A stretch of 64,000 nt of DNA from Croceitalea rosinachiae (GTDB lineage Bacteria > Bacteroidota > Bacteroidia > Flavobacteriales > Flavobacteriaceae). The stretch's first letter is position 1. Each line of letters starts with the position of its first letter. The stretch is taken from the NCBI RefSeq assembly GCF_031846445.1, contig NZ_JAVRHR010000003.1, positions 124,001-188,000 on the forward strand, read 5' to 3'. The translations under genes and the position numbers were made by a program. A model generated the notes under the pieces. The model ran no database searches, was not told where the DNA came from, and saw only the letters and a program-made list of their open reading frames with translations. Shown piece after piece: positions 28,496 to 37,509 of this stretch.

Positions 28496-29940
28496 TAGAT
28501 TTACAATTTATCATATTCGTTGGCTATTTTCTGTTGATTTTTGGAATCGGCTGGTTGAGCTTGCGCTGGACAAAATCTGAAGAAGACTACTGGATTGCCG
28601 GTAGTAAATTGGGTTGGGGCATTGGTGGGGCCACCATGGCGGCCACCCATACCAGTGCAGGAACCTTCATAGGTACCATTGGTGTTATTTATGCTGTAGG
28701 TTGGTCCTTTGGTTGGGTACTAATTACCATTCCTCTGGCATATTGGTTTATGGTAGCTGTACTGGCACCCCGTTTTACGGCGGTGAAAGAATTGACCTTA
28801 CCTGCTTTTTTAGAAAGACGATACCAAAGTAAAACGGCCCGAGGTATAGGTGGAGTCATTATTTTGATAGCTACGGTGGTTTACATTCAGGCCCAAATAT
28901 TGGCCGGAGGTTTGGTGGCCAACGTGGTATTTGGAATCAGCCCCTTAACTGGGATGATTATTTTTACCCTTATTTTATTGCTTTATACTTTAGTGGGCGG
29001 AATGCTTGCTGTAGTCTACACCGACTTTTTGCAGATGTTGATCATGATAGTGGGTACGGTGGTATCCGTTCCTTTAGCCTTGATTCATTTTGATGGAATG
29101 GCCGCCTTAATGGAAAAAGTGGAGTTGATAAAACCATTGACCTTTGAATGGAGTGGTTTTCCAACCGTATTACTTATCGGATTGGGACTTGCCTTTTTCT
29201 TGGGATCAGTGGCGACTCCAGAGAAAGTAGTGCGTCTATATGCCATGAAGGATATGAAGTCTATTCGCAGAGGCATTCTTTTGGCCGTGATTGTAGTAAC
29301 GGGCATCAATTTGTTAGTTTTTATCCTAGGTTTGGTGGCTATGGTACTCTTTCCCAATCTTCCCACAGGGGATTTGGCGATGCCCATGATTGCCAAGACC
29401 GTATTGCCCACTTTTGTAGGCACTATTATGTTGGCAGCGGTGACCTCAGCCATGATGTCCACGGTAGACTCCCTATTACTGGTGGCCGGTTCTGCCCTTT
29501 CCGAAGACATTTATCAGAATTTGATTCGGAAAAAAGCGTCCAAATCCAGACGATTATTTGTTGCTAGAGTTGGTATTTTAATTGTGGGGATTATTCCCTT
29601 GATTTCTATTATCAGCGGTTTTGCCGAAGGAGAACTCATTCAATTCATCGTCATTCTTTTTACCGCAATTATGGCCGCTGGCTTTTTTACGCCAGTAGTG
29701 GGCGGGGTTTTATGGAAACGAGCCACAAAACAAGGCGCAATCGCAGCCATGGTAGGTGGTGTCTTAGTGACTGGTTTATGGAAGGCTTTTGGAAACGAAT
29801 TAATCTATCCGGTGATTCCTGGTTTTTTGGTAAGTGTACTATCCTATATTGTGGTTAGCTTATTCACCGAACGTCCACCTGAATCGGCCTGGAAACCCTA
29901 TTTTGAAAAGAATTCGAATACTAAGAAGATAAAAGAATGA
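28492..29940 (+). CDS. Sodium:solute symporter (SSS family)
   Basis: 482 residues starting at MIDLQFIIFVGY; an upstream ATG at 28420 would add 24 residues not typical of the family. About 13 TM helices. Characteristic segments are SEEDYWIAGSKLGWGIGGATMAATHTSAGTFIG (shortened family signature) and AAVTSAMMSTVDSLLLVAGSALSEDIY with the sodium-site residues. The substrate is likely an amino acid or small peptide from context. Coupled to the mini-protein by ATGA and to the S9 peptidase by a 4-bp overlap. Confidence 0.93.
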   Translation: MIDLQFIIFVGYFLLIFGIGWLSLRWTKSEEDYWIAGSKLGWGIGGATMAATHTSAGTFIGTIGVIYAVGWSFGWVLITIPLAYWFMVAVLAPRFTAVKELTLPAFLERRYQSKTARGIGGVIILIATVVYIQAQILAGGLVANVVFGISPLTGMIIFTLILLLYTLVGGMLAVVYTDFLQMLIMIVGTVVSVPLALIHFDGMAALMEKVELIKPLTFEWSGFPTVLLIGLGLAFFLGSVATPEKVVRLYAMKDMKSIRRGILLAVIVVTGINLLVFILGLVAMVLFPNLPTGDLAMPMIAKTVLPTFVGTIMLAAVTSAMMSTVDSLLLVAGSALSEDIYQNLIRKKASKSRRLFVARVGILIVGIIPLISIISGFAEGELIQFIVILFTAIMAAGFFTPVVGGVLWKRATKQGAIAAMVGGVLVTGLWKAFGNELIYPVIPGFLVSVLSYIVVSLFTERPPESAWKPYFEKNSNTKKIKE

Positions 29941-31817
29941 AAAAAGAAAAAAGATATATGGCCTTATGCTTGAGTTGTTTCTTAAGTGTATTTTTCCTGA
30001 TTTCTCTTGGTCTTGAAGCTCAACGTGAACCTCTTACCTTGACTTGGGAAAATATCTTTACTCAAAATTATGGAGCAAGTAGAGCGGCCCTTTCCCCTAA
30101 TGGGAAATGGGTAGCGATAACGGCTAGTACTCCTGAACAAAGAGGTATTTTCCTCAAGGAAGTGGAAAGTGGTGCTCAAGCCCAGTTTTGGATCTCTGGT
30201 AGCTCTCCATCTTGGTTTGCGGATGGAAGGCGTATCGTTTACTCCAATAAGGGAGACCTATGGACCATTGGGATTGGGGAAATTACACCCAAACGTTTGA
30301 CTAGCGATACTTTAGACGAACGTGCCCCAAAGCCTTCTCCCGATGGAAAATATGTGGCTTTTTATAGTGGTCGGTCTGGGTTTCAAGATATTTGGATGGT
30401 TCCTTCTGATGGCTCTGCAGAGGCAAAACAGCTGACCATTGAGGCAATGGCACTCGATGATTTTCGGTTTTATCCCTCTTGGTCTCCGGACAGCCGTAAA
30501 ATTGCCTACTATTCGTTTAAGGGTGATTATTGGGAAGATGATATCTGGGTGGTGGATGTTGCCACGGGTGAGGAACGTCAAGTATCCAAAAATCTAATGG
30601 CCATGTCGACCCCGATATGGTCTCCCGATGGTTCCCAAATTGCGCTCTTTGCCAATGCTAAAGATGAGTATTGGTATGAGGATCTCTCTTACATCTATTT
30701 GATAGACCCCAAAGCAGGAACAGATAAGAAATTGAAAATGCAAGTACACGCCACAGATTTGCTTTTTAATCATACGGTAAGCTGGTCTGGAGATGGTAGT
30801 GAACTCTTTTTTCCTTACCAAGAACGCTCCGAGGTGGAATTATGGCGGGTGTCTTCCCAAGGGGGTGTAGCGACGCGGGTAACCAATATGGGCGGGACGT
30901 TTTTCAATTACCATGCTACGCCCAGTGCCGATGCCTTTGTTTTTGTGCGTTCTACGTCTACTCGAGGTAATGATGTTGACTATATCAAGGTTGAAGGAGG
31001 ATTGCCCCGGCGCCTGACCAATTTTTCCACAGAGTGGCAGGGTCTCTTAGAGCCAGAAGAAATTAGTTACCGTTCTTGGGATGGGTTGTACATTCAAGGC
31101 TTTGTTTATTACCCCCATAATTTTGATGCCGGCAATAAATATCCTGCTCTGGTTCATGTCCATGGTGGGGGAACCAATACATACTACAAACGCCTCAGTC
31201 TCAACGAACAATATATGGCGCAAAAAGGCTATGTTGTCATTGCTGTGAATTACCGTGGGGGATCAGGATTTGATAGGCCTTTTCAAGATTTGAGTATAAA
31301 TGATTGGGGAAATGGACAGGCCAAGGATGCGGCCTTCGCTTCTAATTTCATCCGTTCCCAACCTTGGTCAAATGGAAAGGTGGGAATTTATGGCTATAGT
31401 TATGGAGGCATCACTTCTATGGCTGCAATTACCCGTGTGCCTGATGCCTTTGACGCCGCAGTGCCTATGGCAGGGATTTATGATTTTGGGGATGCCTACA
31501 CCAATGCCGATCGCATTGGCAAAATCTTTACAAAAACCGGGCATGGTGGATCGCCCGATGAACGTCCCGAAATATACAAGGTTAGCAATGCACTATCACG
31601 GGTGGAGAAGGTGAAGACTCCTTTGCTGATTATGCACGGAGAAGCCGATGTTCGGGCCCCCTTTAGGCAGTATGAATTGGCCGTCAAAATCTTAAAAGAA
31701 AAAGAGAAGACCTTTGAGAGTAAATCCTATCCGAATGAACCCCATGGTTTTCGAAATCCCCAGAATCGAGTGGATATGTATAATCGCCTGGAAGCTTGGT
31801 TTAAAAAATGGCTATAA
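29937..31817 (+). CDS. S9 prolyl-oligopeptidase family exported peptidase
   Basis: 626 residues. A signal peptide (FFLISLGLEAQ) is followed by a WD40/TolB-like PD40 beta propeller (about 45-360, with repeats such as APKPSPDGKYVAF and TPIWSPDGSQIALF) and an alpha/beta hydrolase domain. The catalytic Ser is in GIYGYSYGG, the Asp in GEADVRAP and the His in NEPHGF. It should release dipeptides or short peptides in the periplasm, matching the dipeptidase and symporter in the same operon. Overlaps the symporter by 4 bp. Confidence 0.94.
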   Translation: MKKEKRYMALCLSCFLSVFFLISLGLEAQREPLTLTWENIFTQNYGASRAALSPNGKWVAITASTPEQRGIFLKEVESGAQAQFWISGSSPSWFADGRRIVYSNKGDLWTIGIGEITPKRLTSDTLDERAPKPSPDGKYVAFYSGRSGFQDIWMVPSDGSAEAKQLTIEAMALDDFRFYPSWSPDSRKIAYYSFKGDYWEDDIWVVDVATGEERQVSKNLMAMSTPIWSPDGSQIALFANAKDEYWYEDLSYIYLIDPKAGTDKKLKMQVHATDLLFNHTVSWSGDGSELFFPYQERSEVELWRVSSQGGVATRVTNMGGTFFNYHATPSADAFVFVRSTSTRGNDVDYIKVEGGLPRRLTNFSTEWQGLLEPEEISYRSWDGLYIQGFVYYPHNFDAGNKYPALVHVHGGGTNTYYKRLSLNEQYMAQKGYVVIAVNYRGGSGFDRPFQDLSINDWGNGQAKDAAFASNFIRSQPWSNGKVGIYGYSYGGITSMAAITRVPDAFDAAVPMAGIYDFGDAYTNADRIGKIFTKTGHGGSPDERPEIYKVSNALSRVEKVKTPLLIMHGEADVRAPFRQYELAVKILKEKEKTFESKSYPNEPHGFRNPQNRVDMYNRLEAWFKKWL

Positions 31818-32031
31818 TTTGAATGTAAATAGCGCTAAGTGGGGCTACAAAATTGCTGTAAATCAATTAGTTAAAAAATTTTAGTCAAATTGAACAATCT
31901 AAGAGTATACTCGGAGGGATTGTTTAATGCTTCCCTCACTCAATCTGCAATTATAAAAGCTTAAAGCACACGCTTTTTAGGATTGTTTCTAAATACAAAA
32001 CCACGCCTTTAGGCGTGGCTTAATTAATCTT
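31818..32031. other. Noncoding boundary between core genome and first element
   Basis: About 200 bases with no credible gene. The only structure seen is the hairpin at 32001-32018. A short run of repeated GATTGTTT sequence (near 31925 and 31982) is visible; no RNA gene or promoter is recognised. Confidence 0.6.
32001..32018 (-). terminator. Minus-strand terminator beside the left repeat
   Basis: Perfect CCACGCC-TTTA-GGCGTGG hairpin; on the minus strand it is followed by TTTTGTATTT. It lies 13 bp beyond the 14-bp repeat, where a terminator would sit after an RNA gene read on the minus strand. Confidence 0.65.
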
Positions 32032-32045
32032 GTGGAGCCGGGGAG
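32032..32045. repeat. Left attachment-site-like direct repeat (GTGGAGCCGGGGAG)
   Basis: 14-bp sequence identical to 47639-47652 and just upstream of a tyrosine integrase gene. Its complement (CTCCCCGGCTCCAC) looks like the acceptor end of a tRNA or tmRNA, the usual target of such integrases. Interpreted as one att end of the first element. Confidence 0.6.
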
Positions 32046-32185
32046 TATTGTAAGATTTAATTGTAGATAACTATTGAATAACGGTTAGCTTACAAAATCC
32101 CTTGAAACACTGGTATTTCTTATCTTTATTATAGTTGGCAGTCTGGTTAGACTTTAAAATAATTGTCAACCAAATTGTAATTCTT

Positions 32186-33469
32186 ATGTCAACTCTTAAG
32201 TCAACGTTCTTTTTAAAGAACCCTCAAGGAAGAGGAAAAAAATCAAACCACGAATCACTTATTTTATTTTCATGCTACTTCAAGCTAGAGGAAAAGAAAT
32301 TTGTTTACTCCACAGGCGAAAGGATAGCTCCAAAAAGCTGGGATTTTAAAAATCGGCAACCACTTCGCCATGGTTCTAATCGTTCTAAGCTTGCAGCGGA
32401 AATAGCAACACAGATAAATAGATATAAAGAAAAGTTTGAAGAGATTCAAGCAAGATGTAAGTCAATGGATGAGGATTTTACCTCACAGGTTCTAAAGGAC
32501 GAATTTGATAAATCATTTAAACGCTCACCAAACAAGAAAAACCTATTCTTTGAAGCCTATGATGCTTTTATGGATTATAAGCAAAAGATAGGGGACTGGT
32601 CGCCAAGTACCATAATAAGATACAACAATATCAAAGGCATTTTAAAGGACTTTGAAAGAGAGAGAAAATATTTATTGACCTTCAATACAATCAACAATAA
32701 ATTTCATGCCGAGTTTACTGATTACTGCATGAATGAAAGAGAGCATATAAACAACACCTACTCCAGAAACCTAGGCTTATTTAAAACTTTCATGTTATGG
32801 TCTTTTAAGAATGGCTATACCTACAAAGAGGACTTTAAGGACTTTAAAAAGAAAAAGGTTGTCGTGACCAATCAACTTGCATTATCATTAGAAGACCTTC
32901 AGAAGTTAATGGCGCATGAGTTTAAATTGAAGAGGTTGGAAAGGGTGCGGGACATTTTTGTTTTCGCTTGCGTTACCGGTATGCGATTCGGTGAATTGAA
33001 ATTTATCACTTTTGAAAACATTGTAAATGGGGAGCTGCATCTTAAAGAAGAGAAGGATGCTGAAAAAGTAGTAAGAAGAATACCCCTTAATGATATTGCA
33101 AAGTTCATTCTTAGAAAGTACGATTACGATTTGCCCTTGATTGCTAATCAGAAGCACAACGAATATATCAAGGAGGTTTTTGAAATTATTGGCTATACCT
33201 GGGACGTTGAAAAAGTTACAACCAAAGGGAAAGAGAATATTAGGGAAAAGATTCGTTTTAGTGAGCGTATTTCATCACATACAGCACGTAGGACATTTAT
33301 CACTATGATGAAGAAAAAAGGCATTAGTGATAAGCTGATAGCTTCAATAACAGGTCATAAGGACATGAAAACCTTAAACCAATATTACCAAGTTGATGAT
33401 GAAGCCAAATCCGAAGCGGTCAATGATGTTTTTAAAGTAAAGTTTGAACTTTTAAAGAAAGTGGATTAA
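32186..33469 (+). CDS. Tyrosine recombinase/integrase
   Basis: 428 residues from the ATG at 32186 (MSTLKSTFF); an ATG at 32135 adds 17 atypical residues. An N-terminal arm-type DNA-binding domain (to about 100) and SAM-like core-binding domain (about 115-215) precede the catalytic domain. Catalytic residues visible are Arg267 (TGMRFGE), His365 and Arg368 (HTARR), a GHK His and Tyr400 or 401 (NQYYQVDDEA). It lies 140 bp inside the left repeat, the typical position for the integrase of an element. It is a phage/ICE-type enzyme and lacks features of an integron integrase. Confidence 0.95.
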   Translation: MSTLKSTFFLKNPQGRGKKSNHESLILFSCYFKLEEKKFVYSTGERIAPKSWDFKNRQPLRHGSNRSKLAAEIATQINRYKEKFEEIQARCKSMDEDFTSQVLKDEFDKSFKRSPNKKNLFFEAYDAFMDYKQKIGDWSPSTIIRYNNIKGILKDFERERKYLLTFNTINNKFHAEFTDYCMNEREHINNTYSRNLGLFKTFMLWSFKNGYTYKEDFKDFKKKKVVVTNQLALSLEDLQKLMAHEFKLKRLERVRDIFVFACVTGMRFGELKFITFENIVNGELHLKEEKDAEKVVRRIPLNDIAKFILRKYDYDLPLIANQKHNEYIKEVFEIIGYTWDVEKVTTKGKENIREKIRFSERISSHTARRTFITMMKKKGISDKLIASITGHKDMKTLNQYYQVDDEAKSEAVNDVFKVKFELLKKVD

Positions 33470-33471
33470 AA

Positions 33472-34335
33472 ATGGATGAATTTGATTTGATTTTTTTTAA
33501 ATGTGTAAAAAATTTTCAAAGTACATTTTCTTTTAATTACCAATTAAGTAATCAGCTGCAATTAAAGGATCCTTTTGAGAACAATTCTTCTTTTTTAGAA
33601 GAGCTTCGAGTCGATATTTTAAATGATTTCACCGACAAAAAAAGACTGAAAATAATTCCTTTTGTATTCCAGAGTTATTATGATTCATTAATTAAATTAA
33701 AAGAAAGTGATTCTGAGAAGATTGTATCCTCCTTATGGAGATTAAGTCAAGTATTCTGTGAAGATTTTATAGAGGCCAAGATGATCGATAAAAATCAACC
33801 AGAGGTTTTAAAAGAGTTAAAGAAATATAAAGCTAGGAAAAATACGAGCTTATCCCATTTAACAAAATCTGGGAAATATATTAACAATCATCATCACTTT
33901 TTGGATTCATTAAGAGATTTGGAAGGCTTTAAATATTTAGTAGAATCCGCTAGTTGTATTGCTAAAATTATATTTCACTGTGAACAAACGTTAGTGCCTG
34001 GATATACAATGTATTTGCAAACCCAAAGTTCTGAACCTTTTAAAAATTTATCACCAACTACCTCTCAGTATGCTATTTATCATTATGCCCTTCAAGAATT
34101 TGGTGCGGAGTTAAATTTCATTCAGATTGAAAAAGAAATTAAAATTGTTTGTCAGAAATATGGAAAAAACTGGAAAAACTTTCAAATGTACTACAATAAA
34201 ATCCCGGGGATCCTTAGCAACCAGAGCAATGTTAAATTCAGAATTAAGGATATTACTCAAGTTGAAAAAATGCTAAAAATGACGCACCCCGAAATATTGC
34301 AGGACTTCAATAGTTTTGTTTCAAGTAAAATATAA
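33472..34335 (+). CDS. Hypothetical protein, RteC-like in general character
   Basis: 287 residues, mainly helical and rich in Lys, Phe, Asn. The last 90 residues (YAIYHYALQEFG and YGKNWKNFQMYYNKI) are reminiscent of the RteC-type proteins of Bacteroides elements but too loosely to call. It starts 2 bp after the integrase stop and is probably co-transcribed. Function unknown. Confidence 0.65.
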   Translation: MDEFDLIFFKCVKNFQSTFSFNYQLSNQLQLKDPFENNSSFLEELRVDILNDFTDKKRLKIIPFVFQSYYDSLIKLKESDSEKIVSSLWRLSQVFCEDFIEAKMIDKNQPEVLKELKKYKARKNTSLSHLTKSGKYINNHHHFLDSLRDLEGFKYLVESASCIAKIIFHCEQTLVPGYTMYLQTQSSEPFKNLSPTTSQYAIYHYALQEFGAELNFIQIEKEIKIVCQKYGKNWKNFQMYYNKIPGILSNQSNVKFRIKDITQVEKMLKMTHPEILQDFNSFVSSKI

Positions 34336-34423
34336 CTCATAGTAGCACAACGTAGTTACTATACTCTTTCAACTCTAAGTTATTTATTGAAATTGGCCTT
34401 GTATAACAATAAAATACAAGGTT

Positions 34424-34699
34424 ATGGTACTTCCATTTGAAGACCTAGTAGAAGGTCAAAAAATAATCCTACAAAGGCTTGATGAAATCGATACTCGGAT
34501 TAACAAGCAACCTTTAAAAAAATACTCACCAAAGGATATTGCCGATAATACTCCCTTAGGTATTCAAACAGTTTGGGCAGCTATCAAAGATGGTCGAATA
34601 AAAGCTGAAAAGTTTGGTAGAAAATACTTAATCACAGCGAAGGAGTTTAATCGTGTTTGTGAAGAGGCCAAATCCATGAAATATCAAAGAGTAGGTTAG
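34424..34699 (+). CDS. Excisionase/helix-turn-helix-type small protein
   Basis: 91 residues. The region YSPKDIADNTPLGIQTVWAAIKDGRI with KFGRKYLITAKEFNRV fits the winged MerR/excisionase (HTH_17) pattern. It is the likely directionality factor or a regulator for the integrase. The next gene starts directly at the base after its stop. Confidence 0.75.
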   Translation: MVLPFEDLVEGQKIILQRLDEIDTRINKQPLKKYSPKDIADNTPLGIQTVWAAIKDGRIKAEKFGRKYLITAKEFNRVCEEAKSMKYQRVG

Positions 34700-35509
34700 A
34701 TGAAAAGAGTCTACCTAACTAATGCGGAATATGATTATCTGCTTTTTCATGGATCTGATTCATTGGTAGCTGTTTTTGCTACTATCAGATATTCAAAAAA
34801 AGATGTAGTTATAAGGAAAGTGGGGAAGAAAGGCTCGTTGGCTACACTCCAAAGTGTAACGGGTCTGTCCCGCACTATTCTTTTAAAACACCTACCAATC
34901 CTAATTGAACTTAATCTAGTTGAGGTTCACTTTAATGGCAATATAGCAGTTAGAGGTCGTAACTGGAGCAATAAAAACCTTACCCAATTTAGGAATAACA
35001 AACTGATACCAATGAATGTTTATAAAAACTTCGTAGATACAAAAACATACTCAGCTTTTGTGAGGATTCATTCAAGAATAAAAAAACAAGAAAGGCAGAT
35101 TGAAAAGAAGGCTAAACGGATAGAGGTACTGGAGGCATGTTCCCGCAATAAGCGACTATCCCAAGGCGATTACAGAATTTGGAAGAATTTGTACCGGCGA
35201 GGAGTAACGCTGGAGGAACTTAAATTAAAATATCGTTCAAATAGCACTATTTCCAATCTGTCCTTTCATAAAATACTCAAAGATAGTGATATAGTTAATG
35301 ATTGTAATAAAAATAGCGGTAAAGATTTCAAATTAAAACTTTTAAAGCTTGGTTTGATTACACAACATAGGTTAACAGTTTTAAAATACCCTGGAATTAA
35401 AGACCAAGAGTTTATTGAAAATGAATCTGAGTTTTTGCGCTTTGGTTCTCTTTCTCAAGGTTCTTTAGGAGTATATCATGAATTAAGTCCAGTCATTAAA
35501 ATAGTATAG
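34700..35509 (+). CDS. Hypothetical DNA-binding-like protein
   Basis: 269 residues. Residues 30-80 contain a winged-helix-like segment (SLATLQSVTGLSRTILLKHLPILIELNLVEV). The middle (about 125-170) is a Lys/Arg-rich coiled coil. It may be a replication or regulatory protein of the element. It follows the excisionase-like gene without a gap. Confidence 0.6.
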   Translation: MKRVYLTNAEYDYLLFHGSDSLVAVFATIRYSKKDVVIRKVGKKGSLATLQSVTGLSRTILLKHLPILIELNLVEVHFNGNIAVRGRNWSNKNLTQFRNNKLIPMNVYKNFVDTKTYSAFVRIHSRIKKQERQIEKKAKRIEVLEACSRNKRLSQGDYRIWKNLYRRGVTLEELKLKYRSNSTISNLSFHKILKDSDIVNDCNKNSGKDFKLKLLKLGLITQHRLTVLKYPGIKDQEFIENESEFLRFGSLSQGSLGVYHELSPVIKIV

Positions 35510-35544
35510 ATGCTTCTAGTAGGTACGGAAAAAAAGCAAGTTGT

Positions 35545-35943
35545 ATGAAAACGATTATAAACAAAGGGCTAACGGAAATTACAAGTGTTGACAACAACAG
35601 CACTAGAGATTTAGCAGAAATAGTCGGAAAAAGACACTCAGACGTTCTAAGAACAATTTATCATTTAGAAAAAAAGATTGCTAACGCAGGATTACGTCGG
35701 CTATGGACAGAAAGTAAATATATCGATGGGCAGGGAAAAAATAGAAAACACTATTTACTCACTAAAAAGGGTCTTTTACTTCTGGCCTCTAAATACAGCG
35801 ACGAGTTGAGACTTCAAATAATAGAAAGACTTGAAGTTCTTGAGATACAGAACCAAAAAGCCGAAGCTGAATCAAAAAGGAGATTAGAACTAGAGTTAAG
35901 TTATGCTTGGAACAAAAGCGATACAAGCGACTTGTACAGATAA
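35545..35943 (+). CDS. Rha-family phage regulatory protein
   Basis: 132 residues. The N-terminal domain shows the Rha pattern: NNSTRDLAEIVGKRHSDVLRTI followed by YIDGQGKNRKHYLLTKKGLLLL, then a charged helix. Rha proteins are phage regulators whose presence interferes with growth in some hosts. It supports a phage origin for this part of the element. Confidence 0.85.
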   Translation: MKTIINKGLTEITSVDNNSTRDLAEIVGKRHSDVLRTIYHLEKKIANAGLRRLWTESKYIDGQGKNRKHYLLTKKGLLLLASKYSDELRLQIIERLEVLEIQNQKAEAESKRRLELELSYAWNKSDTSDLYR

Positions 35944-35947
35944 AACC

Positions 35948-36196
35948 ATGAATGGCATAAAACAGCTATTGGAAGACCTTGAAATGATGGACAGTCTATT
36001 GACCTTTCCTATTGTCATACGCAATCATAGGGTATTGATCAAAAAAGATTTGAGGGATAGCCTTTTAGCTATCGGAATAGAATTAGAGGCGCAACAATAC
36101 TTCGAATTTGATGTGTTTAGCGAACTATTGGCAGAAAAGGGGATTAGCATAGATGACTTAAGAACAATCAGGATAATCAGGAAAATAGTTGTGTGA
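35948..36196 (+). CDS. Hypothetical small protein of the phage-like block
   Basis: 82 residues from ATG at 35948, 5 bp after the Rha stop (an upstream ATG at 35903 would overlap Rha by 40 bases). Acidic, alpha/beta composition, no recognised domain. Likely one transcript with its neighbours. Confidence 0.5.
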   Translation: MNGIKQLLEDLEMMDSLLTFPIVIRNHRVLIKKDLRDSLLAIGIELEAQQYFEFDVFSELLAEKGISIDDLRTIRIIRKIVV

Positions 36197-36197
36197 A

Positions 36198-36452
36198 ATG
36201 AATGATGAACAAAAGCGAATTTTATTGAACGACCTTGATTTGTTTTTTAAGGCACCCAAAGTTTTTGCAATAATCATAGACGATGGCATGGTTGAACCGA
36301 GCAAAGATGTTGCTCAATATTCATTGGAATTTGGGGTCATCATCGATAGTTCTAAGAAAATGCCATTTGAACAATATGAAGAAATTTTGGAAAAGTATGG
36401 TTTGATGCATAGCAAGATTATAAAATTTAGGACTGAGAGAACCTATAAGTAA
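36198..36452 (+). CDS. Hypothetical small protein of the phage-like block
   Basis: 84 residues from ATG at 36198; an in-frame TTG at 36189 is possible. Alpha/beta composition (FAIIIDDGMVEPSK). No domain recognised. Tight spacing to both neighbours. Confidence 0.5.
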   Translation: MNDEQKRILLNDLDLFFKAPKVFAIIIDDGMVEPSKDVAQYSLEFGVIIDSSKKMPFEQYEEILEKYGLMHSKIIKFRTERTYK

Positions 36453-36469
36453 AAGAAACATATAGAAAC

Positions 36470-36787
36470 ATGCCATTTGACAAAGAAACAGCCGCGAAGG
36501 CAGGAGAGAAATCATCAAGGAAGGGAAAGCCCAACAAAACTACAGATAGCCTGCGCAAAAGGGTTGAAAACATACTGGATGATAATTGGGAAAGACTTAG
36601 CGATGATATTGAAAGTCTAACCCCAAAGGAAAGGGTTGATACCATAGTGAAGTTGTTGGAATATGCTCTTCCAAAATTAAATCGGACAGAGTTTAAGGGT
36701 TCAACAAGTGTTGAAGATTATCTAAAGTTAACCCCAAAAGAACGCATGATGAAACTGAAGGAATTAAAAGAGAATATCAATGAGTGA
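36470..36787 (+). CDS. Small phage-type protein (terminase-small/DUF5681-like)
   Basis: 105 residues, strongly basic start (KAGEKSSRKGKPNKTTDSLR) followed by helical segments, with two TPKER repeats. The start resembles small-terminase or DUF5681-like proteins that precede phage packaging genes. The large terminase gene that would normally follow is missing, which fits a decayed prophage. Confidence 0.55.
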   Translation: MPFDKETAAKAGEKSSRKGKPNKTTDSLRKRVENILDDNWERLSDDIESLTPKERVDTIVKLLEYALPKLNRTEFKGSTSVEDYLKLTPKERMMKLKELKENINE

Positions 36788-37088
36788 GATTAAGAAATAT
36801 ATAGAAATGCTTGAGGACTTGGAATTGGATGACCCACAAGGAACCTATCCTTTATTTGCTGACTGTTTTTATTACGATAAGAGTTTTAATCAAGTTACGG
36901 ATAGCTCAGGAAACGAACTTTATCTAAGTTTTGAAAGTGAAGATTTTACAAATGTCTTCAAACGGAAGCTTGATTTCATTGATCTTAAGGAAAAGACCGT
37001 TTTTAAAACTGCTGAGGTTAAAAAGATGATTGAACAGAATCAAAAGAATAATTTCAACATAAAGAACCTGCCATGTTTTTTGATATGA
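36780..37088 (+). CDS. Hypothetical protein
   Basis: 102 residues, acidic; overlaps the previous gene by 8 bases and the next by 4. No motif recognised. The coupled overlaps indicate co-translation. Confidence 0.5.
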   Translation: MSEIKKYIEMLEDLELDDPQGTYPLFADCFYYDKSFNQVTDSSGNELYLSFESEDFTNVFKRKLDFIDLKEKTVFKTAEVKKMIEQNQKNNFNIKNLPCFLI

Positions 37089-37303
37089 GAAATTTAAAGA
37101 ATGAGCGCGAAGTTCTATTAGAACTGGTTATGAAGGACCGAGGATGGGTGTTGGATTATTCGAAGTTGAAAAAGGAAACTCTTTTCGAATTGGCCGAAAT
37201 AAAGGATGGAAAATATCCATTAAATATGCTTAAAAAAGCCTACAAAGAAATGGGTTGGGATATAACAGATGAAGAAATAAAAACTTTAATATTAGACGAA
37301 TGA
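37085..37303 (+). CDS. Hypothetical small protein
   Basis: 72 residues starting at an ATGA overlap with the previous stop (an ATG at 37073 is the alternative). Helical and charged (LKKAYKEMGWDITDEEIKTLI). Last intact gene of the phage-like block. Confidence 0.5.
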   Translation: MRNLKNEREVLLELVMKDRGWVLDYSKLKKETLFELAEIKDGKYPLNMLKKAYKEMGWDITDEEIKTLILDE

Positions 37304-37313
37304 ACAAGAATAA

Positions 37314-37433
37314 TTTTATGGAAAAGGGAATGGTACTGTGGTATTTGAAATAAGTGGTCAGAAGTTAGTAGGTGTGCTTAACAGAACACTTAGTAAGAAC
37401 AAAGGTTTAGGAGGGAATATTAGTTTAGGTTAA
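37314..37433 (+). pseudogene. Possible phage tail tape-measure C-terminal fragment
   Basis: Stop-free frame of 39 codons without an ATG, ending at TAA 37431-37433. It contains NGTVVFEISGQKLVGVLNRT, which resembles the extreme C-terminus of Bacteroidetes tail tape-measure proteins. If correct, a large deletion removed the structural genes between 37.3 kb and this remnant. This rests on recalled motifs only. Confidence 0.35.
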
Positions 37434-37509
37434 CAACATAATTTCGATTGAAAATACGACTTTACTTAGGGCGAATCCAAGACTAAACAGTCAGAACTGA
37501 TGCTATTCT

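Noticed and set aside
32001..32045. A complete tRNA or tmRNA gene
   Set aside because: Only 14 bases resemble an acceptor end; no anticodon arm, D arm or tmRNA tag frame is present on either side of either copy.
32186..33469. The integrase as the integron integrase that assembled the cassette array
   Set aside because: It has an arm-type N-terminal and core domain of phage/ICE recombinases and lies next to the element's att-like repeat; it lacks the integron-specific patch as far as can be seen.
33472..34335. Firm call of an RteC protein
   Set aside because: Only loose resemblance at the C-terminal third; no strong motif seen.
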